A stretch of DNA of 64,000 nt from Actinomyces sp. Marseille-P3109. GTDB taxonomy: Bacteria; Actinomycetota; Actinomycetes; Actinomycetales; Actinomycetaceae. Positions within the stretch are counted from its first letter, which is position 1; the number at the start of each line of letters is the position of its first letter. The notes under the pieces were generated by a model. It saw only the letters and a list, made by a program, of their open reading frames with translations, was not told the DNA's origin and made no database searches. The position numbers were made by a program, and so were the translations under genes. Shown here piece after piece: positions 46,048-55,919 of the stretch. The stretch is taken from NCBI RefSeq assembly GCF_900323545.1, contig NZ_OOHN01000008.1, positions 2,854,019-2,918,018 on the forward strand, written 5' to 3'.

Positions 46048-49000
46048 CGCCAGGTCGCCCCGTAGGGGCCGGCGGCGAGCCGCATCCCCCTGGGGTCGCG
46101 CACGAAACCGGCTTGACGCAAGAGATCGCTCACGGCCGGCTCCAGCGCGGTGACCCCGTTGAGGGACTCCACCACGGTACGGCGCCTGATCGCTGCGACG
46201 CCCTGGCGCGCGAACATCCGCTGCCTGTCGGCGGCCAGCGCGGCCAGGGCGCGTGCCAGATCCTCGCGCTCGGACGTGTAGGAGATGAGGATCTTGAGGT
46301 TCTCCGAGGCGTAGAGCACCGGGGCGCCATCCAGCACGACGACGCTCGCCCCCTGGCGCCGGACCGGCGGGCCACCAGCCTCCTCACTGCGGCCCCCGGC
46401 CGACTTGCCGAGACCGGCGGGCAGCACCGGCTCGGGCCACGGCACCCCGCGCCCGACGAGGCAGGCCGGGTCCTTGAGATCGAGCACGGCCGGTGTCGCC
46501 GTCGCGCCGCCGGGGTCGTCGCTGAGAAACCGCAGCCGGTCAATGCTCTCCCGCTCGGCGAACTGCACCGGCCCCAGGCCCTCAATGAAACCGCCGCGCA
46601 GAATCACCCCGGTCTCCTCCATGCGCCGCAGCACCGGTATGAGCGGCCCGAGCCCTCCCGCCCCGCCGAAGGCCAGGGCGAGGTCACGGCAGGCGATCCC
46701 GTAGCGGTCCAGCAGTGACTCCACCTCCGCGATCGCCCGCTCCTCATCGCCCGCCGGTGCGGAAGACAACCTCACCCAGGAGGTGGAGGACAGAACGGAG
46801 GACAACCGCCCGGCCGCTGTCACCTCCCCGGCGCGCGGCATCTCCATCATGAGGCGACGGCCTCGGCGGCTGCGCACCCGCCGCGAAGACGGGGCGGTGC
46901 CCGTTCCGGATGCGGGCGCCAGTGCCCGGCGCACCGGCTCGAAGGAGCGGCCCGTGGCGACCCCTTCACGAACCAGCTGCCAGATCGCCTCACCGGTGAC
47001 TTCCGCGTCCCGGCCCGCCGGCTCTTCCGGGGCGATTGCCTCCCCGGCGACCGGCGCCAGGGCGGAGTCCGTAGGGAAGAAGGCGATCTCGCCGGGTGCG
47101 ACGACGTCGTCGGACCTCGCCGGTGCGGCCGAGCCCCGCTCGCCCGAGCCCGTCCGGCCCGATCCCGACCGACCTGAGGAGGGCTCTTGGCTAGGGCGCG
47201 CCTGCCAGACGACCTCCCCGGAGGCGATGAGCTCATCGAGCATGGCCGGCCGGTAGTCGACGACCCTGGCGGGCAGCACCACCGACTCCCACAGGCCGGC
47301 CGGCAGCCACACGCCCTCCAGTGCCGCCAGGGCCTCCGCCAGGGCGTCGACGCCGCCGCCCGGCTCATCGAGCCCCGCCCGCTCCAGCACGAGACGCTGG
47401 AGAGCCTCGGGCGGCACCGGCGCGACGGCGGCCCGCGCCCGGGCCAGGGAGCGGTGGCGCACCCGGGTGAGGACCGCTGACTCCATCCACCCCGCCGCAC
47501 CCAGGTCCACGAGGGAGCCGTCCTCGGCCAGCTCGGCCAGGGCTCCCTCCGCCACCGCGGCCCCCAGAGCGAAGGCCTGCGCCATGCGCTGCGGCGTCAC
47601 GGTCGTGTGGGTGCGCGCGTAGCGCAGAGCCAGGTCGTTCAGCGGTGAACGGGCCGCCGCTGTCCGTTCGACCGTGCCACCGGCCTCAGCCCGCTCCAGC
47701 GCCCAGTCGGGCACCTCCGCTCCCAGGGCCCGCCGCAGATCCTGGGCCTCCTCGACCCGGGCCCACAGCTCCCGCCCGCCGACCCGCACCGCGGCGGCTC
47801 TGCGCGCCCCGGCCAGGTCGGCAAGCGCCCGCCCGACGGTGCGCTCGACGTCATCGCCGTCGCCTCGCGCGTCCTCCCCCTGATCCTGCCCGCCGACACC
47901 GGTGCACCGCTCGACCATCTCGGCCGCGCTCAACGGGCCCAACTCACGCAGAAGATCGGCGATCCCCTCAGCATCGGCGCGCACCCGCCTGCTGGGAACC
48001 AGGTGCTGGAGCTCGGCCTCCACCTGAGCCAGCACCTCGTCGTCGAGCAGCTCCGCGACGCCGCCGTCGCCCAGCAGGGCGTCGAGCGCCTTGGGGTCCA
48101 GGGAGAGCAACTGGGCCCGGCGCTCGGCGTGGGGCAGATCCTCCTGGTAGATCAGGGTGCTCGCGTATCCGAACAGCAGCGGGTGGGCGAAGGGCGACGG
48201 CTCACTGGTGACGGCCTCGACGACGCGCATCCGGCCGGAGGCGAGACACTCCATGAGATCGGTGAGCGCGGGCAGGTCGTAGTACTGCTGGAGACACTCG
48301 CGCGCCGCCTCCACGCTGACGGGGAAGTCCTGGAACTGGCGGGAGGCCTCGAGCAGCTGGCCGGCCTTGACCCGCTGCAGCCACAACGGCGTGCGGCGCC
48401 CCGGGCGGGTGGTGGGCATGAGCAGGGCTCGGGTGGCGCACTCGCGGAACCGGGCCGCGAACAGTGCCGTTGTCTCGATCCGGCTCCGCACCAGGGAGGA
48501 GATCTCCGCGGCGTTGAAGGTGATGAGCCCGGCCCCCGGGAGGTCGCCCTCAACCGGTGGGATCTGCAGGACGATGCCGTCGTCGGCCACGATGATCTGC
48601 GGACGCACCCCCAGGAGCTGGTGCACCCGCTCCCGGATGGCCATCGCCCAGGGCTCGTGGACGCACCGCCCCAGTGTACTGTGGACGATGATCCGCCAGC
48701 TGCCGGACTCGTCCTCATAGCGCTCCAGGACCAGGGTCTTATCCGTCGGCAGGGCGCCGGTGGCTCGCCACTGCTCTCGCAGCAGTGACAGCAGGTTGCT
48801 GCGGGCATGATCGTCCAGCCCCGCCTCCGTGAGCCGCCGCAGCAGCGTCTGTTCGCCCTCCGACTCCGCGGCGCCCGCCTCCGATGGCAAGGAGGCCTGT
48901 ACCTGACGCAGGAAGACGCCCTTGGCGAGCCCGGTGGCCGCCGGTCTCCCCAGCCCCTCGCCCTTCCAGAACGGCAGGCGGGCACTGTGCCCCTCGGCCG

Positions 49001-51032
49001 GGTCGACGACGACACGGTCCCCCGTGATCTGGCGGATCCGCCAGCTCGACGTCCCCAGCGTGATGACGTCGCCCGGGCTGGACTCGTGCACCATCTCCTC
49101 GTCGAGCTCCCCGACCCGCCGCCGCCCGGCATCCTGCGCCCCCTCGGGCAGGACGACGGGGAACATGCCCCGGTCCGGGATCGTGCCCGACGACGTCACG
49201 GCCAGCCGCTGCGTGCTGGGCCGGGCACTGAGCTCACCGGTAGCGCGGTCCCACACGATCCGCGGCGAGAAGTCCGCTAGGTCCGCCGAGGCGAAGCCAC
49301 CGGCCAGCAGCTCCAGGACCGAGTCGAAGGCCGAGCGCGGCAGCGAGGTGTAGGGGGCCGCCCGCGTGACGGTGGCGAACCAGGCATCGGCCGTCAGCCC
49401 ATCCGCCACACTCACCGCGGCGACCGTCTGCTGGGCCAGCACGTCCAGGGCGTTGGACACCAGCTCCGTGCGCTCGATCGCCCCGGCGCGCATCCCCTCG
49501 GCGGCGACGACGGCGTCCACCAGGTGAGTCCGCTCCACGGGGTAGATGACGCCGCGCGACCGCCCGCCCACCCGGTGGTCGGCGCGCCCCACCCGCTGCA
49601 GGCCCGCCGCGACCGACGGGGGCGGCGCCACCTGGAGCACGAGGTCGACCGAGCCGATGTCGATGCCGAGCTCGAGGGAGGCCGTGGCCACCACGCACCT
49701 CAGCTCACCCGCGGCCAGCTCCCGCTCCACGCCGAGACGCTGCTCCTTGGAGACCGACCCGTGGTGGGCCTTGGCGATCACCGCGGAGCCCGCCGCTAGG
49801 GGCTCGGTGTGCGAAGCGGTTCCCATCTCCCAGGACTCCCTGTGAACCTGCACCTGCGGCGCCGGCGCCGCCGCCCCGAGACGTGCGGCGTAGGCCTCGT
49901 TGAGGTGCGCAGTGAGCCGCTCGCAGGCGCCCCGGGAGTTGACGAAAACCAGCGTCGTGCGGTGGGCCAGGACCTGGTCGAGGATCGCGTTTTCAAGGTG
50001 TGGCCAGATCGAGGCCGACACCCGGGCGGGCGCCCCCGAGCCGGGCCCGTCAACCCGCCCCGCCGCCATGGCTCGACCCAGCGCCCGGTCGGAGCGCCAG
50101 ACCTGCGAGGAACCCACCCGCCCCAGCCCGGAGGGCTGGGCGTTGCGGCCACTGCCCGCGCTCGCGGGTGCTGCCAGCGCCCGCTCCATCCGGGTGCGGC
50201 GGTCCGAGATCGCCGGGATGCGGGCCAGGTTCTCCACCGGCACGGCCACCGTGATCTCCGGCGTCGCCCGGCCGTCGTCGGTGATGATTGTCACCGGGTG
50301 CGGTCCGCCGAGGAAGTGGGCGACCTCCTCAGGGGGTGCGACCGTCGCGGACAGGCCCACGCGCTGCGCCGGGCGCTCCAGGAGGTCGTCGAGACGCTCC
50401 AGGGAGAGCGCTAGGTGCGTGCCGCGCTTGGACCCGGCGAAGGAGTGGATCTCGTCGACGATGACCGTCTCCACTGCGCGCAGCGTCTCGCGCGCGGCGC
50501 TGGTGAGCATGAGGTACAGCGACTCCGGCGTCGTGATGAGGATGTCCGGAGGGTGGTTGCGCAGTCGACGACGCTCCCTCGCGGGCGTGTCCCCCGAACG
50601 CACCCCCACCGAGATCGGGCGGGTGGGGTCGATGGCGGCGATCCCCGCCAACGGCCGGCGCAGGTTGCGCTCGACGTCGACCCCCAGCGCCTTGAGTGGC
50701 GAGATGTAGATGACCCGCACGCCGTCGTCCTGTGCCTGCGCACCTCCTGGCGCCGCCTCGGTCCCCTTCGCCTCCGCGGCCGGCTCCCGTCCCAGGCGGT
50801 CGATGGCGGACAGGAAGGACGCGAGTGTCTTGCCCGAGCCGGTGGGGGCGATGACCAGGGCGTTCTCACCCCGGCCGATGGCGGCCCAGGCCCGCTCCTG
50901 CACAGGGGTGGGGCCGGCGGGTAAGGCGTCGAGGAACCAGGTCCGGGTGGCCTGCGAGAAGTTCTCCCACCCCGGCCCGTGCGCGCCCGCCGCATCGGCC
51001 CCGCCGCTGTCCGATGTCGTACCCGGCGCCAT
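46044..51032 (-). CDS. lhr: Lhr-type ATP-dependent DNA helicase
   Basis: 1662 residues. Walker A APTGSGKT at 62-69, ISPLKALGVDVERNLR motif Ia, DEIH at 193-196, LSATVAPPEEVAHFLGG motif III, and QRVGRADHRVGG motif VI are seen. The second half (about 870-1662) is the Lhr C-terminal domain (for example SPLNDLALRYARTHTTVTP and VARRALAP-like helices). Lhr is a 3'-5' translocase linked to DNA repair. In mycobacteria lhr sits with a Nei glycosylase; here it is coupled to a UdgB glycosylase instead. Longer than the usual 1500-1550 residues because of Gly/Ser/Ala insertions. Confidence 0.95.
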   Translation of the reverse strand: MAPGTTSDSGGADAAGAHGPGWENFSQATRTWFLDALPAGPTPVQERAWAAIGRGENALVIAPTGSGKTLASFLSAIDRLGREPAAEAKGTEAAPGGAQAQDDGVRVIYISPLKALGVDVERNLRRPLAGIAAIDPTRPISVGVRSGDTPARERRRLRNHPPDILITTPESLYLMLTSAARETLRAVETVIVDEIHSFAGSKRGTHLALSLERLDDLLERPAQRVGLSATVAPPEEVAHFLGGPHPVTIITDDGRATPEITVAVPVENLARIPAISDRRTRMERALAAPASAGSGRNAQPSGLGRVGSSQVWRSDRALGRAMAAGRVDGPGSGAPARVSASIWPHLENAILDQVLAHRTTLVFVNSRGACERLTAHLNEAYAARLGAAAPAPQVQVHRESWEMGTASHTEPLAAGSAVIAKAHHGSVSKEQRLGVERELAAGELRCVVATASLELGIDIGSVDLVLQVAPPPSVAAGLQRVGRADHRVGGRSRGVIYPVERTHLVDAVVAAEGMRAGAIERTELVSNALDVLAQQTVAAVSVADGLTADAWFATVTRAAPYTSLPRSAFDSVLELLAGGFASADLADFSPRIVWDRATGELSARPSTQRLAVTSSGTIPDRGMFPVVLPEGAQDAGRRRVGELDEEMVHESSPGDVITLGTSSWRIRQITGDRVVVDPAEGHSARLPFWKGEGLGRPAATGLAKGVFLRQVQASLPSEAGAAESEGEQTLLRRLTEAGLDDHARSNLLSLLREQWRATGALPTDKTLVLERYEDESGSWRIIVHSTLGRCVHEPWAMAIRERVHQLLGVRPQIIVADDGIVLQIPPVEGDLPGAGLITFNAAEISSLVRSRIETTALFAARFRECATRALLMPTTRPGRRTPLWLQRVKAGQLLEASRQFQDFPVSVEAARECLQQYYDLPALTDLMECLASGRMRVVEAVTSEPSPFAHPLLFGYASTLIYQEDLPHAERRAQLLSLDPKALDALLGDGGVAELLDDEVLAQVEAELQHLVPSRRVRADAEGIADLLRELGPLSAAEMVERCTGVGGQDQGEDARGDGDDVERTVGRALADLAGARRAAAVRVGGRELWARVEEAQDLRRALGAEVPDWALERAEAGGTVERTAAARSPLNDLALRYARTHTTVTPQRMAQAFALGAAVAEGALAELAEDGSLVDLGAAGWMESAVLTRVRHRSLARARAAVAPVPPEALQRLVLERAGLDEPGGGVDALAEALAALEGVWLPAGLWESVVLPARVVDYRPAMLDELIASGEVVWQARPSQEPSSGRSGSGRTGSGERGSAAPARSDDVVAPGEIAFFPTDSALAPVAGEAIAPEEPAGRDAEVTGEAIWQLVREGVATGRSFEPVRRALAPASGTGTAPSSRRVRSRRGRRLMMEMPRAGEVTAAGRLSSVLSSTSWVRLSSAPAGDEERAIAEVESLLDRYGIACRDLALAFGGAGGLGPLIPVLRRMEETGVILRGGFIEGLGPVQFAERESIDRLRFLSDDPGGATATPAVLDLKDPACLVGRGVPWPEPVLPAGLGKSAGGRSEEAGGPPVRRQGASVVVLDGAPVLYASENLKILISYTSEREDLARALAALAADRQRMFARQGVAAIRRRTVVESLNGVTALEPAVSDLLRQAGFVRDPRGMRLAAGPYGATWR

Positions 51033-51178
51033 ACCCGGTCACCCCCTGACTCTCCACTCGGCCTCTGCGACCATCTTTCCACGAGGGTGTGACAGCGAAG
51101 CCGGGGCCTTACCGGTGAAGGAAGTTGCTGGTATCAGCCGGTTTCGCTCAGCGCGTGATGATCTGGAAGAATGCCGCC

Positions 51179-52651
51179 GTGAGCACACCTACTCCCACGA
51201 AGTCCTCATCGTCTTCGTCCTCTCCCAGCACCTCATCCTGGCTGGACCGGTACTTCCACATCACCGAACGCGGTTCGACCATCTCCCGTGAGGTCCGTGG
51301 AGGCATCGTCACCTTCTTCTCGATGAGCTACATCCTCGTCCTCAACCCGGCCATCCTGTCCAAGGCGAGTCCTCCGGGAACCGAGGCCCAGCTCGCCGCC
51401 GGCACCGCCTTCGTCGCCGCGATCATGACGATCCTCATGGGCGTTGTCGCCAACTACCCGATGGCCCTGGCCGCGGGGCTGGGCATCAACGCGATGGTCG
51501 CCTACACCCTCGTGGGCACCCAGGGCATGACCTACGCCGACGCCATGGGCCTCATCGTCATCGAGGGCGTCATCATCCTCGTCCTGGTGCTCACCGGCTT
51601 CCGCGAGGCCGTCTTCAAGGCGGTCCCCGACCAGCTCAAGACCGCGATCTCCGTGGGCATCGGGCTGTTCATCGCGCTCATCGGCCTGGTGGACGCCAAG
51701 ATGGTGCGCCGCGGCGGCACCCCCCTGGAGCTGGGCCTGGGCGGCTCCCTTCAGGGCTGGCCGGTCATCGTCTTCCTCTTCGGCCTCTTTCTCATGGTGG
51801 TGCTCTACGTGCGCAAGGTTCGCGGAGCCATCCTCATCGGCATCGCCTCGGCCACGGTCATGGCCATCGTCATCGACGCCTTCGCCCACCTGGGCCCCTT
51901 CAACGACGACCCGGAGAAGGGTCCCCTCAACCTCACCGGCTGGTCCCTGTCCGAGCCGCACCTGATCGGTTTCCCGGTGGACCTGCCGAGTCTGTCGACG
52001 CTGGGCCAGTTCAGTCTGCTGGGCAGCGTCCACAAGGTCGGGATCATCTCGGTGATCCTCCTGGTCTTCTCCCTGCTGCTGGCCGACTTCTTCGACACGA
52101 TGGGCACCATGGTCGCCATCGGTGCCGAGGGCGACCTGCTCGACGAGCACGGCAACCCGCCCAAGACCCGCGAGATCCTCGTCGTCGACTCCCTGGCCGC
52201 CATCGCCGGCGGTATGGGCGGGGTCTCCTCGAACACCTCCTACGTGGAGTCCGCCGCAGGTGTGGGGGAGGGGGCGCGCACGGGCCTGGCCTCGGTGGTC
52301 ACCGGCTGCATGTTCGCTCTGTCCATGTTCTTCGCCCCGCTGGTCAAGATAGTCCCTTACGAGGCGGCTACCCCGGCACTCGTGGTGGTCGGGTTCCTCA
52401 TGATGATGCAGGTGACCGAGATTGACTGGGGGTCCCCGGAGATCGCCCTGCCGGCCTTCCTGACCATCATCATGATGCCCTTCTCCTACTCGATCACCAA
52501 CGGCATCGGGGCCGGCTTCGTCGCCTACCTGGTCATCGAGGTGGCCCAGGGGCGGGCCCGCAGGATCCACCCGCTCATGTGGGCGGCCTGCGCGATGTTC
52601 GTCATCTACTTCACCCTCGCTCCGATCAAGGCGATCCTCGGCGTCTCCTGA
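51179..52651 (+). CDS. NCS2-family purine permease (AzgA/PbuG-like)
   Basis: 490 residues from GTG 51179, with ggaaga 8 bases upstream. Twelve or more hydrophobic segments. The AzgA-type signatures are clear: GGIVTFFSMSYILVLNP, the substrate loop ALAAGLGINAMVAYTLV, and LLADFFDTMGTMVAIGAEGD followed by GGVSSNTSYVESAAGVGEGART. It imports adenine, guanine or hypoxanthine by proton symport. A Ser-rich stretch lies at its N-terminus. Divergent from lhr. No purine riboswitch is visible upstream. Confidence 0.93.
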   Translation: MSTPTPTKSSSSSSSPSTSSWLDRYFHITERGSTISREVRGGIVTFFSMSYILVLNPAILSKASPPGTEAQLAAGTAFVAAIMTILMGVVANYPMALAAGLGINAMVAYTLVGTQGMTYADAMGLIVIEGVIILVLVLTGFREAVFKAVPDQLKTAISVGIGLFIALIGLVDAKMVRRGGTPLELGLGGSLQGWPVIVFLFGLFLMVVLYVRKVRGAILIGIASATVMAIVIDAFAHLGPFNDDPEKGPLNLTGWSLSEPHLIGFPVDLPSLSTLGQFSLLGSVHKVGIISVILLVFSLLLADFFDTMGTMVAIGAEGDLLDEHGNPPKTREILVVDSLAAIAGGMGGVSSNTSYVESAAGVGEGARTGLASVVTGCMFALSMFFAPLVKIVPYEAATPALVVVGFLMMMQVTEIDWGSPEIALPAFLTIIMMPFSYSITNGIGAGFVAYLVIEVAQGRARRIHPLMWAACAMFVIYFTLAPIKAILGVS

Positions 52652-52723
52652 CAAGGGCCGACGGCGTCCTCCGATCGTCGTCGGACCGTTCTTGACTCCG
52701 CGGTCGCCGGGCGGGCCCGCGGG

Positions 52724-52822
52724 CTATGAGTCGCTCAGGGCCGTCTCCTCCTGCCGGGCCAGCACCATGACCAGATCCGTACGCGCCCGGGCGACTCGTG
52801 AACGGATGGTTCCGACGGCGCA
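52724..52822 (-). pseudogene. ECF sigma-factor remnant (region 4 tail)
   Basis: Read on the minus strand, 32 codons before a TAG encode CAVGTIRSRVARARTDLV and a short tail, the end of the sigma-4 helix-turn-helix (normally G-x-x-x-G-T-V-R-S-R-L-x-R-A-R). Just upstream the frame is broken: VTG lies one frame away and a TGA follows, so one base appears to be gained. No region 2 can be found. A decayed sigma-factor gene is the simplest reading. Confidence 0.65.
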
Positions 52823-53197
52823 GCCCGGTCACCCTGGCCCGCTGCGAGCGCGAGCGCCGCGAAGAACGACAGGATCGGGGTTAGCAGCCCGCTGCTATCC
52901 AGAAGAGCCGACGTTCATCGCGAAGTCGCACAGCGAGGCCAGGCGGTGCCTGGTGGTTCCGGTGGCGTCGCGTCGACCCTGCGTGCCTCGTGGCCGCCGT
53001 CCGTATTGCCCGTGATGTTCTCCCACGACTCGTTCGGGGCGAGTCGTACCCAGGTAGTCGTCCGCCGGAGCCGAAAAGTTCCCGGTGCCGGCATGGGACT
53101 ACTCTTTTCAGACGGGGCGTCCGTCGCCTGCGCAGCACCTTCCGGCGCTACCCCCGACGCTCGTCGCCACCTCCTCCACGCCTTCAACGCCCAGGAC
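52823..53197. other. Intergenic stretch with no recognised gene
   Basis: About 375 bases between the sigma remnant and the MFS gene. Minus-strand frames across 52881-53262 are open but show no family, ribosome site or consistent codon use, and may contain more of the decayed sigma locus. The MFS promoter should lie in the right part. Confidence 0.4.
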
Positions 53198-54637
53198 ATG
53201 ACCCGCACGACTTCAGCACGCAAGCCCAGCAGCGGCATCTTCGCCTCCCTGAGGTTCCACAACTACCGGATCTGGTTCCTGTCCGCCCTCGTGGCCAACA
53301 CCGGGACCTGGATGCAGCGCGTGGCCCAGGACTGGCTGGTACTGCGCATCCTCACCAACGACTCCGCCTCCGCCACCGGCCTGACCACGGCCCTGCAGTT
53401 CCTCCCCATGCTCCTGCTGTCCGCCCACGCCGGCCTCGTCGCCGACCGGGTCGACCAGCGCAAGTTCCTCATCCTCACCCAGAGCGCCATGGGACTGGTC
53501 TCCGCCGTCGTCGCCATCGACGTCCTGGCCGGAACCGCCCGCCTCTGGCACGTCTACCTGGCCGCCTTCCTCGGAGGCCTGGCCGCCGCCTACGACGCCC
53601 CGGCCCGCCAGACCTTCGTGGCCCGGATGGTGCCCGCCGAGCACCTGTCCAACGCCGTCGGCCTCAACTCCGCCTCCTTCAACGCCGCCCGGCTCCTGGG
53701 ACCGGCGCTCGCCGGCGTCGTCATCACCTGGGTGGGCGCCGGCTGGGTCTTCGCCGTCAACGCCGCCACCTTCCTCTTCCCGGCAGCGGCCCTGGCCGCC
53801 ATGCGTGTCGGCGAGCTGGTGGACATGCCCCGCGCCCAGCGCACCTCGGGGCAGCTCCGAGAGGGCCTGGCCTACCTGCGCAGCCGCATCGACCTCATCG
53901 TCATCATTGCCGTGGTCGCGGTCGTCTCCATGCTCACCCTCAACTTCCAAGTCACCATGGCCGCAACCGTGCGCAGCGTCTTCCACCTGGAGTCCGAGGC
54001 CTACGGCACCGTCTCCTCGGTCTTCGCCGTCGGGTCCCTGTCCGGCGCCCTGTGGGCGGCCCGACGCCGCAACCCCCGCCTGCGCACCGTCGTCGTCGCG
54101 GCCTTCGCGCTGGGAGTCTTCTCCCTCCTGCTGGCCGTCATGCCCACTTACCTGACCTTCACGGTCATGACGGTCCCGGTGGGCCTGTGCGTGCTCACGC
54201 TCCTGACCAGTGCCAACCAGACCGTGCAGATGACCACCGAGCCGACCATGCGCGGCAGGGTCCTGAGCATCTACATGATGTTCTTCCTGGGCTCGACGCC
54301 GGTGGGCGCCCCGCTCATCGGCTGGGTCGCCGACGCCTGGGGGCCACGCACCTCCATCGCGGTCGGCGGCCTGAGCGCTGTCCTCGCCGCCCTGGTCGCC
54401 GCCGCCTGGAGCTACAGGCACTGGAACCTGTCCCTGCACTACTCCTCGACCCGCCCCTACCTCAGAGCCTCGGCGAAGTCGTCACCGCAGGCTCTAGAGG
54501 CGCCGGGCCGGACCGACGGCACCGCGAACGGACCGAGTCCGGACGAGCGTCGCCCAGGTGATCCGGATGGGCCCGAGGAAGCCGACGACGCCGACCGACT
54601 GCCGACCGACTGCCGACCGGCTGAGCCGGAGGAGTAA
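53198..54637 (+). CDS. MFS transporter, EntS/multidrug-exporter-like
   Basis: 479 residues from ATG 53198. Twelve TM segments are expected: FLSALVANTGTWMQRVAQDWLVL, GLVADRVDQRKFLI (motif A between TM2 and 3), DAPARQTFVARMVP, and TMRGRVLSIYMMFFLGSTPVGAPLIGWVAD. The pattern is that of the EntS/MdtG-like exporters that include siderophore exporters. The C-terminal 60 residues are a hydrophilic Pro/Asp/Glu-rich tail. The DtxR-type regulator follows 194 bases downstream, which hints at metal-linked expression but proves nothing. Confidence 0.88.
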   Translation: MTRTTSARKPSSGIFASLRFHNYRIWFLSALVANTGTWMQRVAQDWLVLRILTNDSASATGLTTALQFLPMLLLSAHAGLVADRVDQRKFLILTQSAMGLVSAVVAIDVLAGTARLWHVYLAAFLGGLAAAYDAPARQTFVARMVPAEHLSNAVGLNSASFNAARLLGPALAGVVITWVGAGWVFAVNAATFLFPAAALAAMRVGELVDMPRAQRTSGQLREGLAYLRSRIDLIVIIAVVAVVSMLTLNFQVTMAATVRSVFHLESEAYGTVSSVFAVGSLSGALWAARRRNPRLRTVVVAAFALGVFSLLLAVMPTYLTFTVMTVPVGLCVLTLLTSANQTVQMTTEPTMRGRVLSIYMMFFLGSTPVGAPLIGWVADAWGPRTSIAVGGLSAVLAALVAAAWSYRHWNLSLHYSSTRPYLRASAKSSPQALEAPGRTDGTANGPSPDERRPGDPDGPEEADDADRLPTDCRPAEPEE

Positions 54638-54670
54638 TACGCACGCTACCCGTCGCGCATCTCCGTGGCA

Positions 54671-54688
54671 CTGGGGAGTCGTCCCCAG
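54671..54688 (+). terminator. Short hairpin after the MFS gene
   Basis: A 7-bp stem CTGGGGA/TCCCCAG with a 4-base loop, 33 bases past the stop. Weak, no T run. Confidence 0.4.
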
Positions 54689-54716
54689 CCGAGAATCGGT
54701 GTGCTTTCAGACAATG

Positions 54717-54746
54717 TTGCCGGACATCGCAGAACACCGATTATCC
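54717..54746 (+). promoter_or_regulatory. Candidate promoter of the DtxR-type gene
   Basis: TTGCCG (54717-54722), an 18-base spacer, then TTATCC (54741-54746), about 85 bases before the start codon. No DtxR-box-like palindrome is obvious beside it. Confidence 0.4.
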
Positions 54747-54831
54747 TTGCAAAGAGCGCAGTCCGGCGGTTGGGCCCTCTGACCGGGGCCCGGGCCGCCG
54801 CGGTAATCCACCTCAAGCAGGAGCCCACCTC

Positions 54832-55503
54832 ATGAGCGAGCTGATCGACACCACCGAGATGTACCTCAAGACCGTCTACGAGCTTGAGGAGGACGGCGTT
54901 CCCCCGCTGCGCGCCCGCATCGTCGAGCGTCTCGACCACTCGGGGCCCACGGTCTCACAGACGGTGGCGCGCATGGAGCGCGACGGCCTCATCAAGGTCG
55001 CTGACGACCGCTCCCTCGAGCTCACTGATGAGGGCCGCAGGCGGGCCACCGAGGTGATCCGTAAGCATCGGCTTGCCGAAAGGCTGCTGTTGGACGTCAT
55101 CGGTATGGACCGTCGCCTCGTCCACCAGGAGGCCTGCCGCTGGGAGCACGTCATGAGTGAGCAGGTCGAGGAGCGCCTCGCCGTCATCCTCGACGACGTC
55201 TCCACCGACCCCTTCGGTAATCCCATTCCACCGCAGACCGCCGAGCACCCCCGCCCCTCCGCCAATGAGGTCAGCACGGACCGTCTTGCCAGCCGTGAGA
55301 CCACCACGGCCGTCATCAGTCGTATCGGAGAACCAGTCCAGGCGGACACCGAGCTCATCACCACCCTCGAGGATGCGGGGATCATGGCCGGAGCGCAGGT
55401 GGAGCTGCGTACGAGCGCCGGTGGGGTGCGTCTTGTCGGAGCGTCCGGCGATCCCGTCGTTCTGCCCGACGACGTCGCCCGGCACCTCTTCGTGCGGCGC
55501 TGA
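54832..55503 (+). CDS. DtxR/IdeR-family metal-dependent repressor
   Basis: 223 residues with aggag upstream. The winged helix is in TTEMYLKTVYELEEDGVPPLRARIVERLDHSGPTVSQTVARMERDGL. The metal-binding, dimerisation part shows LLLDVIGMDRRLVHQEACRWEHVMSEQVEERL, with the Cys, Glu and His ligands in register (C-R-W-E-H). The C-terminal SH3-like domain is present (ISRIGEPVQADTELITTLEDAG). With Fe2+ or Mn2+ it represses iron-uptake genes; an Actinomyces homologue has been described as AmdR. Targets in this window are not evident. Confidence 0.93.
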   Translation: MSELIDTTEMYLKTVYELEEDGVPPLRARIVERLDHSGPTVSQTVARMERDGLIKVADDRSLELTDEGRRRATEVIRKHRLAERLLLDVIGMDRRLVHQEACRWEHVMSEQVEERLAVILDDVSTDPFGNPIPPQTAEHPRPSANEVSTDRLASRETTTAVISRIGEPVQADTELITTLEDAGIMAGAQVELRTSAGGVRLVGASGDPVVLPDDVARHLFVRR

Positions 55504-55919
55504 TCGACGCCGAACGACACCCCTGTCAGAAGCCCTGGAATAACCTGAAAATAACCTGTGCAGGCAAAGGGGTTGTGGTCGGCGTCTCGTGTTCCGTGTT
55601 CTGGAACGCGGGGCGTCTACTTGTGATCCGCTTCACTCTCGAGAGGGCTCTCTCACTGTGGTACTCACGAGGTCTGAATGAAGAGGCAATCATGACGACT
55701 TCGATAAGTCGGTGTTGTTTTTCCGTGAAATGGCGCCATTTTCCTCATTAGTTCCGCCTGTCGTCGCGGACCGAGGTCCCTGGAGCCGCGTGGAGGAAAC
55801 CGAAAATCGATCCATAGTGTCTCGGCTCACAACAGTGTGCGACACCTTGCCGTGACGAAGCGGCGGTCTGTCATGTAGCGTTCAGGTCGTTGCCGCAGAC
55901 AACCGTCTCGGTGGCGTCT
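55504..55919. other. AT-richer intergenic region before the riboswitch
   Basis: About 415 bases without a gene, lower in GC than its neighbours (runs such as ttgtttttccgtgaaatgg). It contains a short inverted repeat, GTGTTCCGTGTTCTGGAACGC (split here as GTTCC/GGAAC, 55590-55608). The promoter for the riboswitch transcript should lie near 55840-55890. Confidence 0.45.
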
